Positions 1 through 7,967 are shown, counted from the stretch's first letter. The stretch is DNA of 64,000 nucleotides from Labrys sp. WJW (GCF_001676615.1 NZ_LYXZ01000050.1:1-64000), one strand, 5' to 3'. Numbers and translations are program-made. Notes: generated by a model from the letters alone, not told the origin.

Positions 1-17
1 GCGGACGTCTCGTCCGC
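1..17. terminator. Short hairpin after the gbcB-linked gene
   Basis: A perfect 7-bp stem (GCGGACG/CGTCCGC) with a 3-base loop lies just past the stop codon of the minus-strand gene. The window edge hides any U-tract, so it may be a terminator or one arm of a larger repeat. Confidence 0.35.
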
Positions 18-21
18 CTCT

Positions 22-324
22 TCAGGCATCAATACGCCGCCGCCGACCACGTTGTCGGCCGGCATGGTCCCTGATCTCGTCGAGCAGGGTGCTTAAATGC
101 GGCAGCAGCGGATTGTCCGTGGTCGCGGCCTCGAGCAACAGGACTTTCAGATCGGCCGCTTCCCTGGCGAGGTCAACGCCGTCTTCGCGGCTGAGGATCC
201 AGGCCAGCAGGAGGGTTCTGGCCCGTTCCTCCGGCAAGGCCGGACCGTCGTCCCGTGTAGCTTTCAGGATGGAATGCACGATGGCGGCATCGACATCGAC
301 GGTGTTGTGCGTGGCGATCGTCAT
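22..324 (-). CDS. Small hypothetical protein, third gene of the gbcAB operon
   Basis: A 100-residue soluble protein that I do not recognise. It has no signal peptide or membrane segment. The body is predicted helical and acidic (for example SREDGVDLAREAADLKVLL), and the C-terminus from about residue 88 is strongly basic (GRQRGRRRRIDA). Its ATG lies one base after the TGA of the ferredoxin-reductase gene, so the two are almost certainly translationally coupled and it belongs to the same riboswitch-headed transcript. Inference: an accessory or regulatory partner of the Rieske oxygenase system. It could also be an unrelated passenger. Confidence 0.75.
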   Translation of the reverse strand: MTIATHNTVDVDAAIVHSILKATRDDGPALPEERARTLLLAWILSREDGVDLAREAADLKVLLLEAATTDNPLLPHLSTLLDEIRDHAGRQRGRRRRIDA

Positions 325-325
325 C

Positions 326-1414
326 TCAAGCCTCGATCTCGATGCGGCCGAGCGGCCTCGTGCAGCAGGCCAGCACGAGGCCGGCCGCGATTTCCTCCTC
401 GCGAATGCCGCCCTGGTGGGTCATCGCGGTCTGCCCCGACAGGCATTGCACCTTGCAGGTGCCGCACAGGCCCATGGTGCAGCCAGTCGGAATGTTGAGG
501 CCGGCGCTGCGGGCGAGCTGAAGAATGGTGTCGCGGCTGGAGGCCGGCACCTCGATGCCGGATTTGGTGAAGGCCACGCTGGCTTCGCCGGCGAGAGCCT
601 CGTCCGTCCCGATTTCCTCTGCCGGCGCTTCGGTCGGCTGGAAGCTTTCCTCATGATAGCGGCGCATGTCGTAGCCATTGGCTTCAAGCATGTCCTTGAC
701 CGCAGCCATGAAGGGCGCTGGACCGCAGCAGAACACCTCGCGTTCCCTGAAGTCCGGTGCGATCAGGCGTAGCGCCGGGGCGTTGAGCCGACCCTGGAAA
801 CCGGTCCAGGCCTCTTGAGCTTCTGTTTCCTCCACGATCCAGGCGAGGCGCAGGCGCGGCATGCGCCCGGCCATGCGCTCCAGTTCCTGCCGGAAGATGA
901 TCTCGCTCGGCCGGCGCGCGCAATTGACGAAGGCGATATCATCAGCACTGCCATGGTCCTCGGCAAAGCGGGTCATCGACATCATCGGGGTGATGCCCGA
1001 CCCGGCCGAGATGAACAGGTACTTCTCCGCCGGATGGCGGTGAAAAGTGAAGTGTCCGAGCGGGCCATAGGCCTTCAGCCTTGCGCCGGGCTTGAGATTG
1101 TCCAGCATCCAGCGCGTGCCGATGCTGGAAGCCTGCGCCTTGGCGGTGACGCTGATCGAGAGCGGGCGCGAGGGGCTCGAGGACAAGGTATAGGTACGCA
1201 GCACCGGCCCTGTCTCGGCCGGGATCTCCAGCGTGATGAACTGGCCCGGTTCGTAGCGAAACCAGCCCTGTTCGGCAGCTCGGAAGGTGAAGGTCGCGAC
1301 ATCGCGGCCCTCATGGATGATGGAAACACATTCGAGCGCCTGGCTCTGATCGTTCCAGGGCGGCGTTTCGTCGATATGCCTGAACTTCGCCAGGGTTGCG
1401 GAGGACGACGGCAT
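326..1414 (-). CDS. gbcB: Ferredoxin-NAD(P)H reductase of a Rieske oxygenase system (GbcB type)
   Basis: A 362-residue flavin/iron-sulfur reductase that would pass electrons from NAD(P)H to the neighbouring Rieske oxygenase. Visible in order: an FAD-binding barrel with RTYTLSSS (73-80), an NAD-binding domain with GSGITPMM (138-145) and CGPAPF (230-235), and a C-terminal plant-type 2Fe-2S domain with ligands C312, C317, C320 and C350 or C351. This order matches GbcB and related hybrid reductases. The ATG at 1414 is chosen because the family begins there. The frame stays open further upstream only by running through a palindromic repeat. A 229-base spacer separates it from gbcA. The natural substrate of the pair is inferred, not shown. 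Confidence 0.85.
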   Translation of the reverse strand: MPSSSATLAKFRHIDETPPWNDQSQALECVSIIHEGRDVATFTFRAAEQGWFRYEPGQFITLEIPAETGPVLRTYTLSSSPSRPLSISVTAKAQASSIGTRWMLDNLKPGARLKAYGPLGHFTFHRHPAEKYLFISAGSGITPMMSMTRFAEDHGSADDIAFVNCARRPSEIIFRQELERMAGRMPRLRLAWIVEETEAQEAWTGFQGRLNAPALRLIAPDFREREVFCCGPAPFMAAVKDMLEANGYDMRRYHEESFQPTEAPAEEIGTDEALAGEASVAFTKSGIEVPASSRDTILQLARSAGLNIPTGCTMGLCGTCKVQCLSGQTAMTHQGGIREEEIAAGLVLACCTRPLGRIEIEA

Positions 1415-1514
1415 GGTGTCTACCTTTGTATATATCGGTTTCGCAGGCACCCTCTCCGGCTGGGGGAGGCGGGTGTTCCGGATAGAATTCGGATGTGTCT
1501 TGGGGAGCGCGACC

Positions 1515-1607
1515 TTTGTCATTGCCGGGCTTGATCCGGCAATCCAGCTGCGAACCCGATTGCGCCGGTGGCTTCTGGATAGCCGGGTCAAGCCCGGCTA
1601 TGACAAA
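1515..1607. repeat. Dispersed palindromic repeat, family A, copy 1
   Basis: An inverted repeat with outer arms TTTGTCAT/ATGACAAA and inner GC-rich arms built around GCCGGGCTTGA. It sits in the spacer between gbcA and gbcB. Two related copies occur at 13266-13356 and 31286-31380. All three are intergenic and about 90 bases long. It may act as a transcript-stabilising or attenuating hairpin inside the operon. Confidence 0.85.
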
Positions 1608-1643
1608 CTGGAACGCTCCCCACCTGAATGGACTGTAGGGACA

Positions 1644-2888
1644 CTAGGCCACGCTGCGCAGACGGACGCTGTCGCCACCGAGCGCTGCTTCCATGGCGTT
1701 GCGATACCACTCGACGAACTGCATCACGCCGCCTTCGTGCTCGGGGGCGTAGGGGCCGGGCGTGTAGACGGGCGAGGAGACGCCGAGTTGGTTCTCCTCG
1801 ACGATCTGGCGGTCCTGGTCGTTGGTCATCTGCCAGACATGGGTAAGTTCATCGAGGTCGTAGTCGACCCCCTCGACGGCATCCTTGTGCACCAGCCATT
1901 TGGTGGTGACCTGTGTTTCCCTCGGCCCGATCGGAAGCACGCGGAAGCTCACGGCGTGGTCGCCCAGCACATGGTTCCAGGTGGTGGGGTAGTGGAAGAG
2001 CAGGAGGGCGCCGATATTGCCTTCCTCGATCGTAGGGCTGAGTGGTCGCTGCACGGCCGGCTTGCCGGACATCGTGTAGCTGATGGCATTGCGCAACAGC
2101 GGCATGCGCGCCATGCGGAACTGGCCGTCACCGGAAATGCTGAAAGTGCTGGGCAGGCCGGCTTCCTCGCAGCGCCGCCAATGCTGGCCGATGAGCGGAT
2201 CCTTGTCGGCGCCCTGCACGCCCGTCACCGTCGGGGCCTCGGGGAAGGTACGGCAAAGCTCGGGATGGTTGCCCGCGCAATGATAGCATTCGCGGTTGTT
2301 CTCCCAGACCAGCTTCCAATTGCCCTTCTCGACGATGGTGCTCTCGAAGGCCACCTTGGCGTTCTTCAGGCCATGCGGTGCCAGATAGGGCATGGCGCCG
2401 GCACGGAAGGTCTCGAAATCCGGCGCCTCCTTGGAGAGGCAGATCCAGATATAGCCGGCCACGCTCTCGCAATGGACCGGCTTGAGCCCATATTGCGTCG
2501 CGTCGAAGCCCGGCCCCATGTCGCGGGCGAACAGCAGGCGGCCGTCGAGTTCGTAGGTCCATTGATGATAGGGGCAGACCAGCTTGGCGACGCTGCCGCT
2601 TGTCGCTGCGCACAGCCGCGATCCCCGGTGCCGGCAGGAATTGTGAAAGGCGCGGATGGCGCCGTCGCCGGAGCGCAGCACGATCACCGGATAGTCGCCG
2701 ACCTGGAGGGTGAAATAGCTGCCTGGCTTGCCAAGTTCGCAGTCATGGCCGGCGAACAGCCATTCGCGATACCAGATGTTCTCCATATCGAGCTTGAAGA
2801 ATTCCGGATCGGTGTAGAATTTGCCCTCGAGCGTGGTGCCCGATTGATGGGTCCGGAGGCGGCCCAGCATGTCCTGATGCGCTGTCAT
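1644..2888 (-). CDS. gbcA: Rieske non-heme iron oxygenase, glycine-betaine/stachydrine demethylase type
   Basis: A 414-residue ring-hydroxylating-type oxygenase alpha subunit. The Rieske 2Fe-2S ligands are C85-x-H87 and C105-x2-H108. The mononuclear iron site is in ECYHCAGNHPEL (200-211; H203 and H208), preceded by NWKLVWENN. This context is typical of GbcA and stachydrine demethylase, which remove one methyl group from a quaternary amine as formaldehyde using O2. Its reductase follows downstream. Glycine betaine is the likeliest substrate, but another betaine is possible. A B12 riboswitch and a 27-codon leader frame precede it. The leader's TGA is one base before this ATG, and no good ribosome site lies directly before the ATG itself. 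The reading frame is open upstream to 3098, but family length supports 2888. Confidence 0.85.
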   Translation of the reverse strand: MTAHQDMLGRLRTHQSGTTLEGKFYTDPEFFKLDMENIWYREWLFAGHDCELGKPGSYFTLQVGDYPVIVLRSGDGAIRAFHNSCRHRGSRLCAATSGSVAKLVCPYHQWTYELDGRLLFARDMGPGFDATQYGLKPVHCESVAGYIWICLSKEAPDFETFRAGAMPYLAPHGLKNAKVAFESTIVEKGNWKLVWENNRECYHCAGNHPELCRTFPEAPTVTGVQGADKDPLIGQHWRRCEEAGLPSTFSISGDGQFRMARMPLLRNAISYTMSGKPAVQRPLSPTIEEGNIGALLLFHYPTTWNHVLGDHAVSFRVLPIGPRETQVTTKWLVHKDAVEGVDYDLDELTHVWQMTNDQDRQIVEENQLGVSSPVYTPGPYAPEHEGGVMQFVEWYRNAMEAALGGDSVRLRSVA

Positions 2889-2889
2889 G

Positions 2890-2973
2890 TCAAAATCCCG
2901 CGTGACAACCAATGCATTGACTTGGCAGCGGGATGGGAAAGCGGATCGGGGCTCTGCGCCGATACAAGGGCAC
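2890..2973 (-). CDS. Putative 27-codon leader peptide (uORF) upstream of gbcA
   Basis: A GTG-started frame of 27 codons plus stop. It is preceded by an ideal Shine-Dalgarno sequence, AAGGAGG at 2987-2981, seven bases before the GTG. It ends in TGA one base before the gbcA ATG (TGA-C-ATG), the arrangement for termination-reinitiation. The peptide is basic at residues 5-7 (RRR) and carries CIGCH at 20-24. The start site lies directly below the B12 riboswitch, so the riboswitch probably controls this ribosome site and gbcA is coupled to it. The CxxCH could be chance. Translation is inferred. Confidence 0.5.
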   Translation of the reverse strand: MPLYRRRAPIRFPIPLPSQCIGCHAGF

Positions 2974-2974
2974 A

Positions 2975-3200
2975 GCCGAACCTCCTTCCGGAACGCCCAC
3001 CGCGTCCGTCGGTTTTCATCGGGGCTGGTTTCCGGGCTCAGGAGCAGCCTTCCGGCCCGATCGCGACGCCTTCCCAGGTCTTCCCGACCCAGTGGCACGT
3101 GCCGCGATCTTCTCCTCTACCGTTGCGGGGGCAGCGCCGGATTTGGACCGGCTTCCCAATTCTCCGGGCCGCCTTGGGAGCGGACCGGCACCTCGAATGA
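2975..3200 (-). promoter_or_regulatory. Adenosylcobalamin riboswitch upstream of gbcA
   Basis: Read on the minus strand from about 3196: the GAGGTGCC element, GGGAAGCCGGT, AATCCGGCGCTGCCCCCGCAAC (3149-3122), GCCACTG (3096-3090) and the B12 box AGCCCGGAAACCAGCC (3038-3023). The B12 box differs from the usual AGCCAGGAGACCTGCC at three positions, and its neighbour reads CAACGG instead of CAACTG. The rest is canonical. A GC-rich platform (ACGCGGTGGGCGTTCC) follows, and then the strong SD of the leader frame. Expected behaviour: B12 bound means low expression. Confidence 0.88.
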
Positions 3201-3591
3201 GAATTAGAATACATCGAGTCGGCGCGCCGACTAGAGGCGATGCGACGGATGATGGTGTGTTCAGGACATTGTTATCGAGGGCTTTGGGAGGGCAGGTCGG
3301 GAAGGGGATAGCGAATGTCCGTCATTCCCCGCCTGGCGGGGGATGATGGAGCAAGCAGTCCCACTTCATTGGAGGCGTTGGGATCTGAAATCTGGATGGG
3401 GCAGTGCAACCCCTCATCCGCCTGCCGGCACCTTCTCCCGCAAGGGGAGAAGGTGATCATTTCGGCAGGCGTAGCGCTACCCGCTCGCCTTCTCCCCTTG
3501 CGGGAGAAGGTGCCCCGAAGGGGCGGATGAGGGGTCACGATGCCCCATCCAGCTTTCCCCAGCTCGTTGCTAATACCTTAAACGCCTGCCT
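3197..3591. other. Gene-free spacer between the gbcA riboswitch and nrdB
   Basis: About 395 bases without a convincing gene. It should hold the gbcA promoter near its left end. There is a 23-base hairpin at about 3324-3346 (CATTCCCCGCC...GGCGGGGGATG). Most of the remainder is the composite palindrome listed separately. Confidence 0.6.
3392..3552. repeat. Composite nested palindrome of about 160 bp
   Basis: Nested inverted repeats share one centre. Outer 12-bp arms are CTGGATGGGGCA (3392-3403) and TGCCCCATCCAG (3541-3552). Next come ACCCCTCATCCGCC and GGCGGATGAGGGGT, then the long arms GCACCTTCTCCCGCAAGGGG and its complement. CTTCTCCCGCAAGGGGAGAAGG-type palindromes are common intergenic elements in Rhizobiales. 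It lies just downstream of nrdB and could end that transcript. Confidence 0.85.
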
Positions 3592-4713
3592 TTAATCCCA
3601 GCTCAGTGCACCGCCGTTCTGGTATTCGATGACGCGCGTCTCGAAGAAGTTCTTCTCCTTCTTCAAGTCCATCGCCTCGCTCATCCAGGGGAAGGGGTTC
3701 TCGATATCAGGGAACACCGGCATGAGGCCGAGCTGGGCGCAGCGCCTGTTGGCGATGAAATGCATATATTGTTCGCAGGACACCGCGTTGAGGCCGAGAA
3801 ATCCGCGCGGCATGGTGTCCCGGCCATAGGCGGCCTCCAGTTCTGCAGCTTCACGGATCATCTGCTGGAGATCGGCCTGGAAGGTGAGGGTCCATAGGTG
3901 CGGGTTCTCGATCTTGATCTGGTTGATCACGTCGATGCCGAAGTTCAGATGGATGCTCTCGTCGCGCAGGATGTACTGATACTGCTCGGCGATCCCCACC
4001 ATCTTGTTGCGGCGGCCGAGCGAGAGGATCTGGGCAAAGCCGGTGTAGAACCACATGCCCTCGAAGATGACGTAGAAGGCGACGAGATCGCGCAGGAAGG
4101 CCTGGTCGGCATCCGGCGTACCGGTCTTGAAATCGGGATCGTCGAGATGCCGGGTGTGCTTGAGGGCCCAAGCCGCCTTGTCGGTGATCGAGGGCACCTC
4201 GCGATACATGTTGAAGAGTTCGCCTTCGTCGAGCCCGAGGCTCTCGACGATATATTGGAAGGTATGGGTGTGCACCGCCTCCTCGAAAGCCTGGCGCAGC
4301 AGATATTGCCGGCATTCGGGGTTGGTGAGGTGGCGGTAGATCGCCAGCACGATGTTGTTGGCGACCAGGCTCTCGGAGGCGGCGAAGAAACCGAGATTGC
4401 GCTTGAGCATGCGCCGCTCGTCCTCGGTCAGGCCGTCACGCGACTTCCACAGCGCGATGTCGGCCTGCATCGACACCTCGGTCGGCATCCAGTGGTTGTT
4501 GCAGCCGGCGAGATATTTCTCCCACGCCCATTTGTATTTGAGCGGCAGGAGCTGGTTCACATCGGCGCGGGCATTGATCATCCGCTTCTCGTCGACCGTG
4601 ACGCGGCCGCCCTTGCGGTCGATCGCGCCAAGGCCGGTCGCATCTGCTGCGCCCTGCGGCAGGGGAAGCTGGGTTGCGGGCGAGGTGGTTTCGGACCAGT
4701 CGAGCATCGTCAT
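3592..4713 (-). CDS. nrdB: Ribonucleotide reductase small subunit, class Ic-like (tyrosine-less)
   Basis: A 373-residue R2 protein that generates the radical-initiating oxidant for NrdA, giving dNDPs for DNA synthesis. Metal ligands by position are E114 (NLGFFAASES), E145 and H148 (EEAVHTHTF), E218 (FEGMWFYTG), and E252 and H255 (DESIHLNFG). The residue four after H148, where class Ia has the radical tyrosine, is F152. The first ligand is Glu where class Ia has Asp. Both are the signature of class Ic R2, known from Chlamydia, which uses a Mn/Fe cofactor instead of a tyrosyl radical. The spacing of all ligands equals the published Chlamydia trachomatis numbering (89, 120, 123, 127, 193, 227, 230) plus 25. 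It lies 19 bases after nrdA in the same riboswitch-controlled operon. Confidence 0.95.
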   Translation of the reverse strand: MTMLDWSETTSPATQLPLPQGAADATGLGAIDRKGGRVTVDEKRMINARADVNQLLPLKYKWAWEKYLAGCNNHWMPTEVSMQADIALWKSRDGLTEDERRMLKRNLGFFAASESLVANNIVLAIYRHLTNPECRQYLLRQAFEEAVHTHTFQYIVESLGLDEGELFNMYREVPSITDKAAWALKHTRHLDDPDFKTGTPDADQAFLRDLVAFYVIFEGMWFYTGFAQILSLGRRNKMVGIAEQYQYILRDESIHLNFGIDVINQIKIENPHLWTLTFQADLQQMIREAAELEAAYGRDTMPRGFLGLNAVSCEQYMHFIANRRCAQLGLMPVFPDIENPFPWMSEAMDLKKEKNFFETRVIEYQNGGALSWD

Positions 4714-4732
4714 TGTTCTCTACTCCTTCGGC

Positions 4733-7645
4733 TCACTGGCAGGCCTCGCAGTCGGGATCGTGGATGGAGCAGGCCTTGCCCCAAGCTTCCGACGCAGGCA
4801 GGTCCGGCTGCGTTTCGACCAGGATCGGTGCGGCCGCTTGCGGCACCGTGGCGGAGACGGCATTGAGCTTGCCGTCGGTGCCCTTCAGCGTCGATTTCTC
4901 GACATGGGTGGCCGACCGCGAGCGCAGGTAATAGGTCGTCTTCAGGCCGCGCTTCCAGGCCAGGCGGTAGAGCGTATCGAGCTTCTTGCCGGAGGGATTG
5001 GCGATATAAAGGTTGAGCGATTGGGCCTGGTCGATCCACTTCTGCCGGCGGGCCGCCGCCTCGATCAGCCAGGCGGTGTCGATCTCGAAGGCAGTGGCGT
5101 AGAGAGCCTTGAGATCCTCCGGGATGCGATCGATCTGGCCGAGGGAACCGTCGAAATATTTGAGATCGGAGATCATCACCTCGTCCCACAGGCCGCGCGC
5201 CTTGAGGTCGTGGACCAGGGCCGAGGTGACCACCGTGAAATCCCCCGACATGTTCGATTTCACGAACAGGTTCTGATAGGCCGGCTCGATCGACTGCGAA
5301 ACGCCGCAGATGTTGGAGATTGTCGCCGTCGGCGCGATCGCCATGGTGTTGGAATTGCGCATGCCGACCGCCTTCACGCGCTCGCGCAGAACGTCCCAGG
5401 GCAGGGTCGTGCCGGTATCGAATGCCGCGTTGTCGCGCGTCTCGGCCAGCAGGCCGACCGAGTCGATCGGCAGGATGCCCTGCGACCACAGCGAGCCGTC
5501 GAAGCTGGGATAGCGCCCGCGTTCGGCTGCCAGATCGACGGAGGCGGAGATGGCGTGGAACGACACCGCTTCCATGCTCTCGTCGGCGAAGCGCACGGCG
5601 GCATCGGAGGCATAGGGCAGGCGCAGGCTCTGCAGGGCATCCTGGAAGCCCATGATCCCCAAGCCGACGGGCCGGTGCCTGAGGTTGGAGCGCCGCGCCT
5701 CGGGAATGGTGTAGAAATTGATGTCGATGACGTTGTCGAGCATGCGCATCGCCGTCGTCACCGTCGCCTTGAGCTTGTCGAACATCAGCCCGTCGGCATC
5801 GACATGGGCGGCGAGGTTGACCGAGCCGAGATTGCACACGGCCACCTCGTCATGGGAGGTATTCAGCGTGATCTCGGTGCACAGGTTCGAGGAATGCACC
5901 ACGCCGATGTGCCGCTGGGGCGAGCGGATGTTGCAGGGATCCTTGAACGTGATCCAGGGATGCCCGGTCTCGAACAGCATGGTCAGCATCTTGCGCCACA
6001 GGTCCAGGGCGCGGACCTGCCTGAAGACCTTGAGCTCGCCGCGCGCCGCGCGCGCCTCGTGCGCCTCATAGGCGGCCTTGAAGGCGGGGCCGTAGAGATC
6101 GTGCAGATCCGGCGTTTCGTCGGGTGAGAACAGGGTCCAGGGACCGTCCTGTTCGACACGCTCCATGAACAGGTCAGGCACCCAGTTGGCGGTGTTCATG
6201 TCATGGGTGCGGCGGCGATCGTCCCCGGTGTTCTTGCGCAGATCGAGGAACTCCTCGATGTCGACATGCCAGGTCTCCAGATAGGCGCAGACCGCGCCCT
6301 TGCGCTTGCCGCCCTGGTTGACGGCGATGGCGGTGTCGTTGGCGACCTTAAGAAAGGGCACCACGCCCTGGCTCTCGCCATTGGTGCCTTTGATATGGGC
6401 GCCGAGGCCGCGCACATTGCTCCAGTCATTGCCGAGGCCGCCGGAATATTTGGCGAGCAACGCATTGTCCTTCACCGCCTTGAAAATGCCTTCGAGATCG
6501 TCGGACACCGTGGTCAGGAAGCAGGAAGAGAGCTGGGCGCGCAGCGTGCCCGAATTGAACAGGGTGGGCGTCGAGGCCATGAAGTCGAAGGAGGAGAGAA
6601 GATCGTAGAACTCGATGGCGCGGCCTTCCCGGTCGATTTCGCGCAGGGCCAGGCCCATGGCCACGCGCATGAAGAAGGCCTGCGGCAGCTCGAAGCGCGT
6701 GCCGCGCACATGCAGGAAATAGCGGTCATAGAGCGTCTGCAAGCCGAGATAATCGAACTTGAGGTCGCGCTCGGGCTTGAGGGCGGCGGCAAGGCGGGCG
6801 AGGTCGAAGCGTCCAAGCTCCGGGTCGAGCAATTCGTTGGCGATGCCGACGCTGATATAATCGTGGAAATATTCGGCGTAGCGGCTCGCCATCTCGGCCT
6901 GCGTCGCCTGTTCGGGATGGCCTCCGACGAAGCTCAGCGCTTCGCGGCGCAGCTTGTCGTTGAGGAGCCGGGCGCTGACCTTGGCGTAATCGGGTTCCGT
7001 CTCGATCAGGGTGCGGGCGGCGAGGATCGGCGCAAGCGCCAGTTCGTCCTGGCTGATGCCGTCATAGAGGTTGCGCTGGGTCTCGTTCAGCACGGTTTCG
7101 GCATGGGTGTCGGCAAGGCCTGCACAGGCCTCGCGCACCAGGGTGGCAAGGCGCGCCCGGTCGAGGGGCTGCAAAGTGCCATCCGCCGTCTTCATGCGCA
7201 GGGCAGGAGTGGCGGCAGCCTGTGCCTCGGCCTTGGCGGCACGCTCCTGGGCCCGCTCTTGGGCGTGCTGTTCGCGATAGAGCACATAGGCGCGCGCCAC
7301 CTTGTGGTGCTCGCCGCGCATCAGGGCGAGTTCCACCTGATCCTGGATATCCTCGATATGGAAGGTGCGGCCGGCATCGGCACGGCGGGTCAGGCCGGCG
7401 ACGATCTGGGCCGTGAGCTCGGCGACGATGTCATGCACCCGGCGCGAAGCGGCAGCGCTGTTCCCCTCGACGGCGAGAAAGGCCTTGGTCAGGGCCACTG
7501 CGATCTTCGAAGCATCGAAAGGCGTGACGCTGCCATTGCGGCGAATGACCTGGTAGCCGGGTTCGGATGCCGGGGACGCCTTGTCGGCGCCGGTACCTGG
7601 AAAAGGCTTCCTTGTGGTCGTGGCAGTTTCGAGATCAAGAGACAT
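4733..7645 (-). CDS. nrdA: Ribonucleoside-diphosphate reductase large subunit with two ATP-cones
   Basis: A 970-residue catalytic subunit that reduces NDPs to dNDPs with NrdB. An extra ATP-cone spans about 31-124 (YQVIRRNGSVTPFD ... GEHHKVARAYVLYR). A second, corresponding to the usual N-terminal cone, spans about 150-239 (MKTADGTLQPLD ... YDGI). Catalytic motifs are LSSCFLTTV, NLCTEITLN, VAVCNLGSVNL and PTATISNICG. The C-terminal tail ends in CEACQ, providing the redox cysteine pair. The ATG at 7645 is chosen because the frame further upstream runs into the riboswitch. A B12 riboswitch lies in its leader, as known for class I nrd genes of bacteria that also own the B12-dependent class II enzyme. 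No nrdJ is present in this window. Confidence 0.95.
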   Translation of the reverse strand: MSLDLETATTTRKPFPGTGADKASPASEPGYQVIRRNGSVTPFDASKIAVALTKAFLAVEGNSAAASRRVHDIVAELTAQIVAGLTRRADAGRTFHIEDIQDQVELALMRGEHHKVARAYVLYREQHAQERAQERAAKAEAQAAATPALRMKTADGTLQPLDRARLATLVREACAGLADTHAETVLNETQRNLYDGISQDELALAPILAARTLIETEPDYAKVSARLLNDKLRREALSFVGGHPEQATQAEMASRYAEYFHDYISVGIANELLDPELGRFDLARLAAALKPERDLKFDYLGLQTLYDRYFLHVRGTRFELPQAFFMRVAMGLALREIDREGRAIEFYDLLSSFDFMASTPTLFNSGTLRAQLSSCFLTTVSDDLEGIFKAVKDNALLAKYSGGLGNDWSNVRGLGAHIKGTNGESQGVVPFLKVANDTAIAVNQGGKRKGAVCAYLETWHVDIEEFLDLRKNTGDDRRRTHDMNTANWVPDLFMERVEQDGPWTLFSPDETPDLHDLYGPAFKAAYEAHEARAARGELKVFRQVRALDLWRKMLTMLFETGHPWITFKDPCNIRSPQRHIGVVHSSNLCTEITLNTSHDEVAVCNLGSVNLAAHVDADGLMFDKLKATVTTAMRMLDNVIDINFYTIPEARRSNLRHRPVGLGIMGFQDALQSLRLPYASDAAVRFADESMEAVSFHAISASVDLAAERGRYPSFDGSLWSQGILPIDSVGLLAETRDNAAFDTGTTLPWDVLRERVKAVGMRNSNTMAIAPTATISNICGVSQSIEPAYQNLFVKSNMSGDFTVVTSALVHDLKARGLWDEVMISDLKYFDGSLGQIDRIPEDLKALYATAFEIDTAWLIEAAARRQKWIDQAQSLNLYIANPSGKKLDTLYRLAWKRGLKTTYYLRSRSATHVEKSTLKGTDGKLNAVSATVPQAAAPILVETQPDLPASEAWGKACSIHDPDCEACQ

Positions 7646-7734
7646 TCGGCAAACCCCAATATGTTGGAGGCTTGGGCCGAGGAGCGCATTCCGCGCCGAC
7701 GCAGGATGACGCGCCGCGAGCAAGGCGATCCGTC

Positions 7735-7960
7735 GGGGCACCCCGCCCGAGGAAACGATACGCATCCACAGGCAGGTCTCCTGGCTCGCGGGTCGTCGCG
7801 GACTGCCTGCCTTCCCGGGGAGGGCGGGGTAAACCCACCTCTCGGCCAGTGGCCAATCGACAGCCGCTCTCAGCTTACAGTTGCGGGGGCAGCCCCGGCT
7901 TTGCCCTAAGGGCTACCGGATTCCCTCTTAGCGCCGGAGGCGAATCCGGCGACCTGTGAA
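7735..7960 (-). promoter_or_regulatory. Adenosylcobalamin riboswitch upstream of nrdAB
   Basis: Read on the minus strand: ACAGGTCGC, GAGGGAATCCGG, GGGGCTGCCCCCGCAACTG (7896-7878), GCCACTG (7853-7847) and a perfect B12 box AGCCAGGAGACCTGCC (7786-7771). Downstream is CCTCGGGCGGGGTGCCCCG (7752-7735), shared almost exactly with the metE leader. The 90-base remainder ends at GGGGTTTGCCGA directly before the nrdA ATG. B12 binding is expected to shut down nrdAB. Confidence 0.95.
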
Positions 7961-7967
7961 TACCGTA

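Noticed and set aside
2889..3098. N-terminal extension of the Rieske oxygenase to 3098
   Set aside because: It would translate the riboswitch. Family members start near the ATG at 2888, and the extension has no oxygenase-like sequence.
1413..3200. Long plus-strand open frame opposite gbcA and the gbcB spacer
   Set aside because: It is an antisense shadow of a GC-rich gene. It runs through a repeat and lacks any recognisable domain.
7646..7765. Upstream start for NrdA at 7765
   Set aside because: The extra 40 residues come from the riboswitch platform and include its conserved RNA elements.
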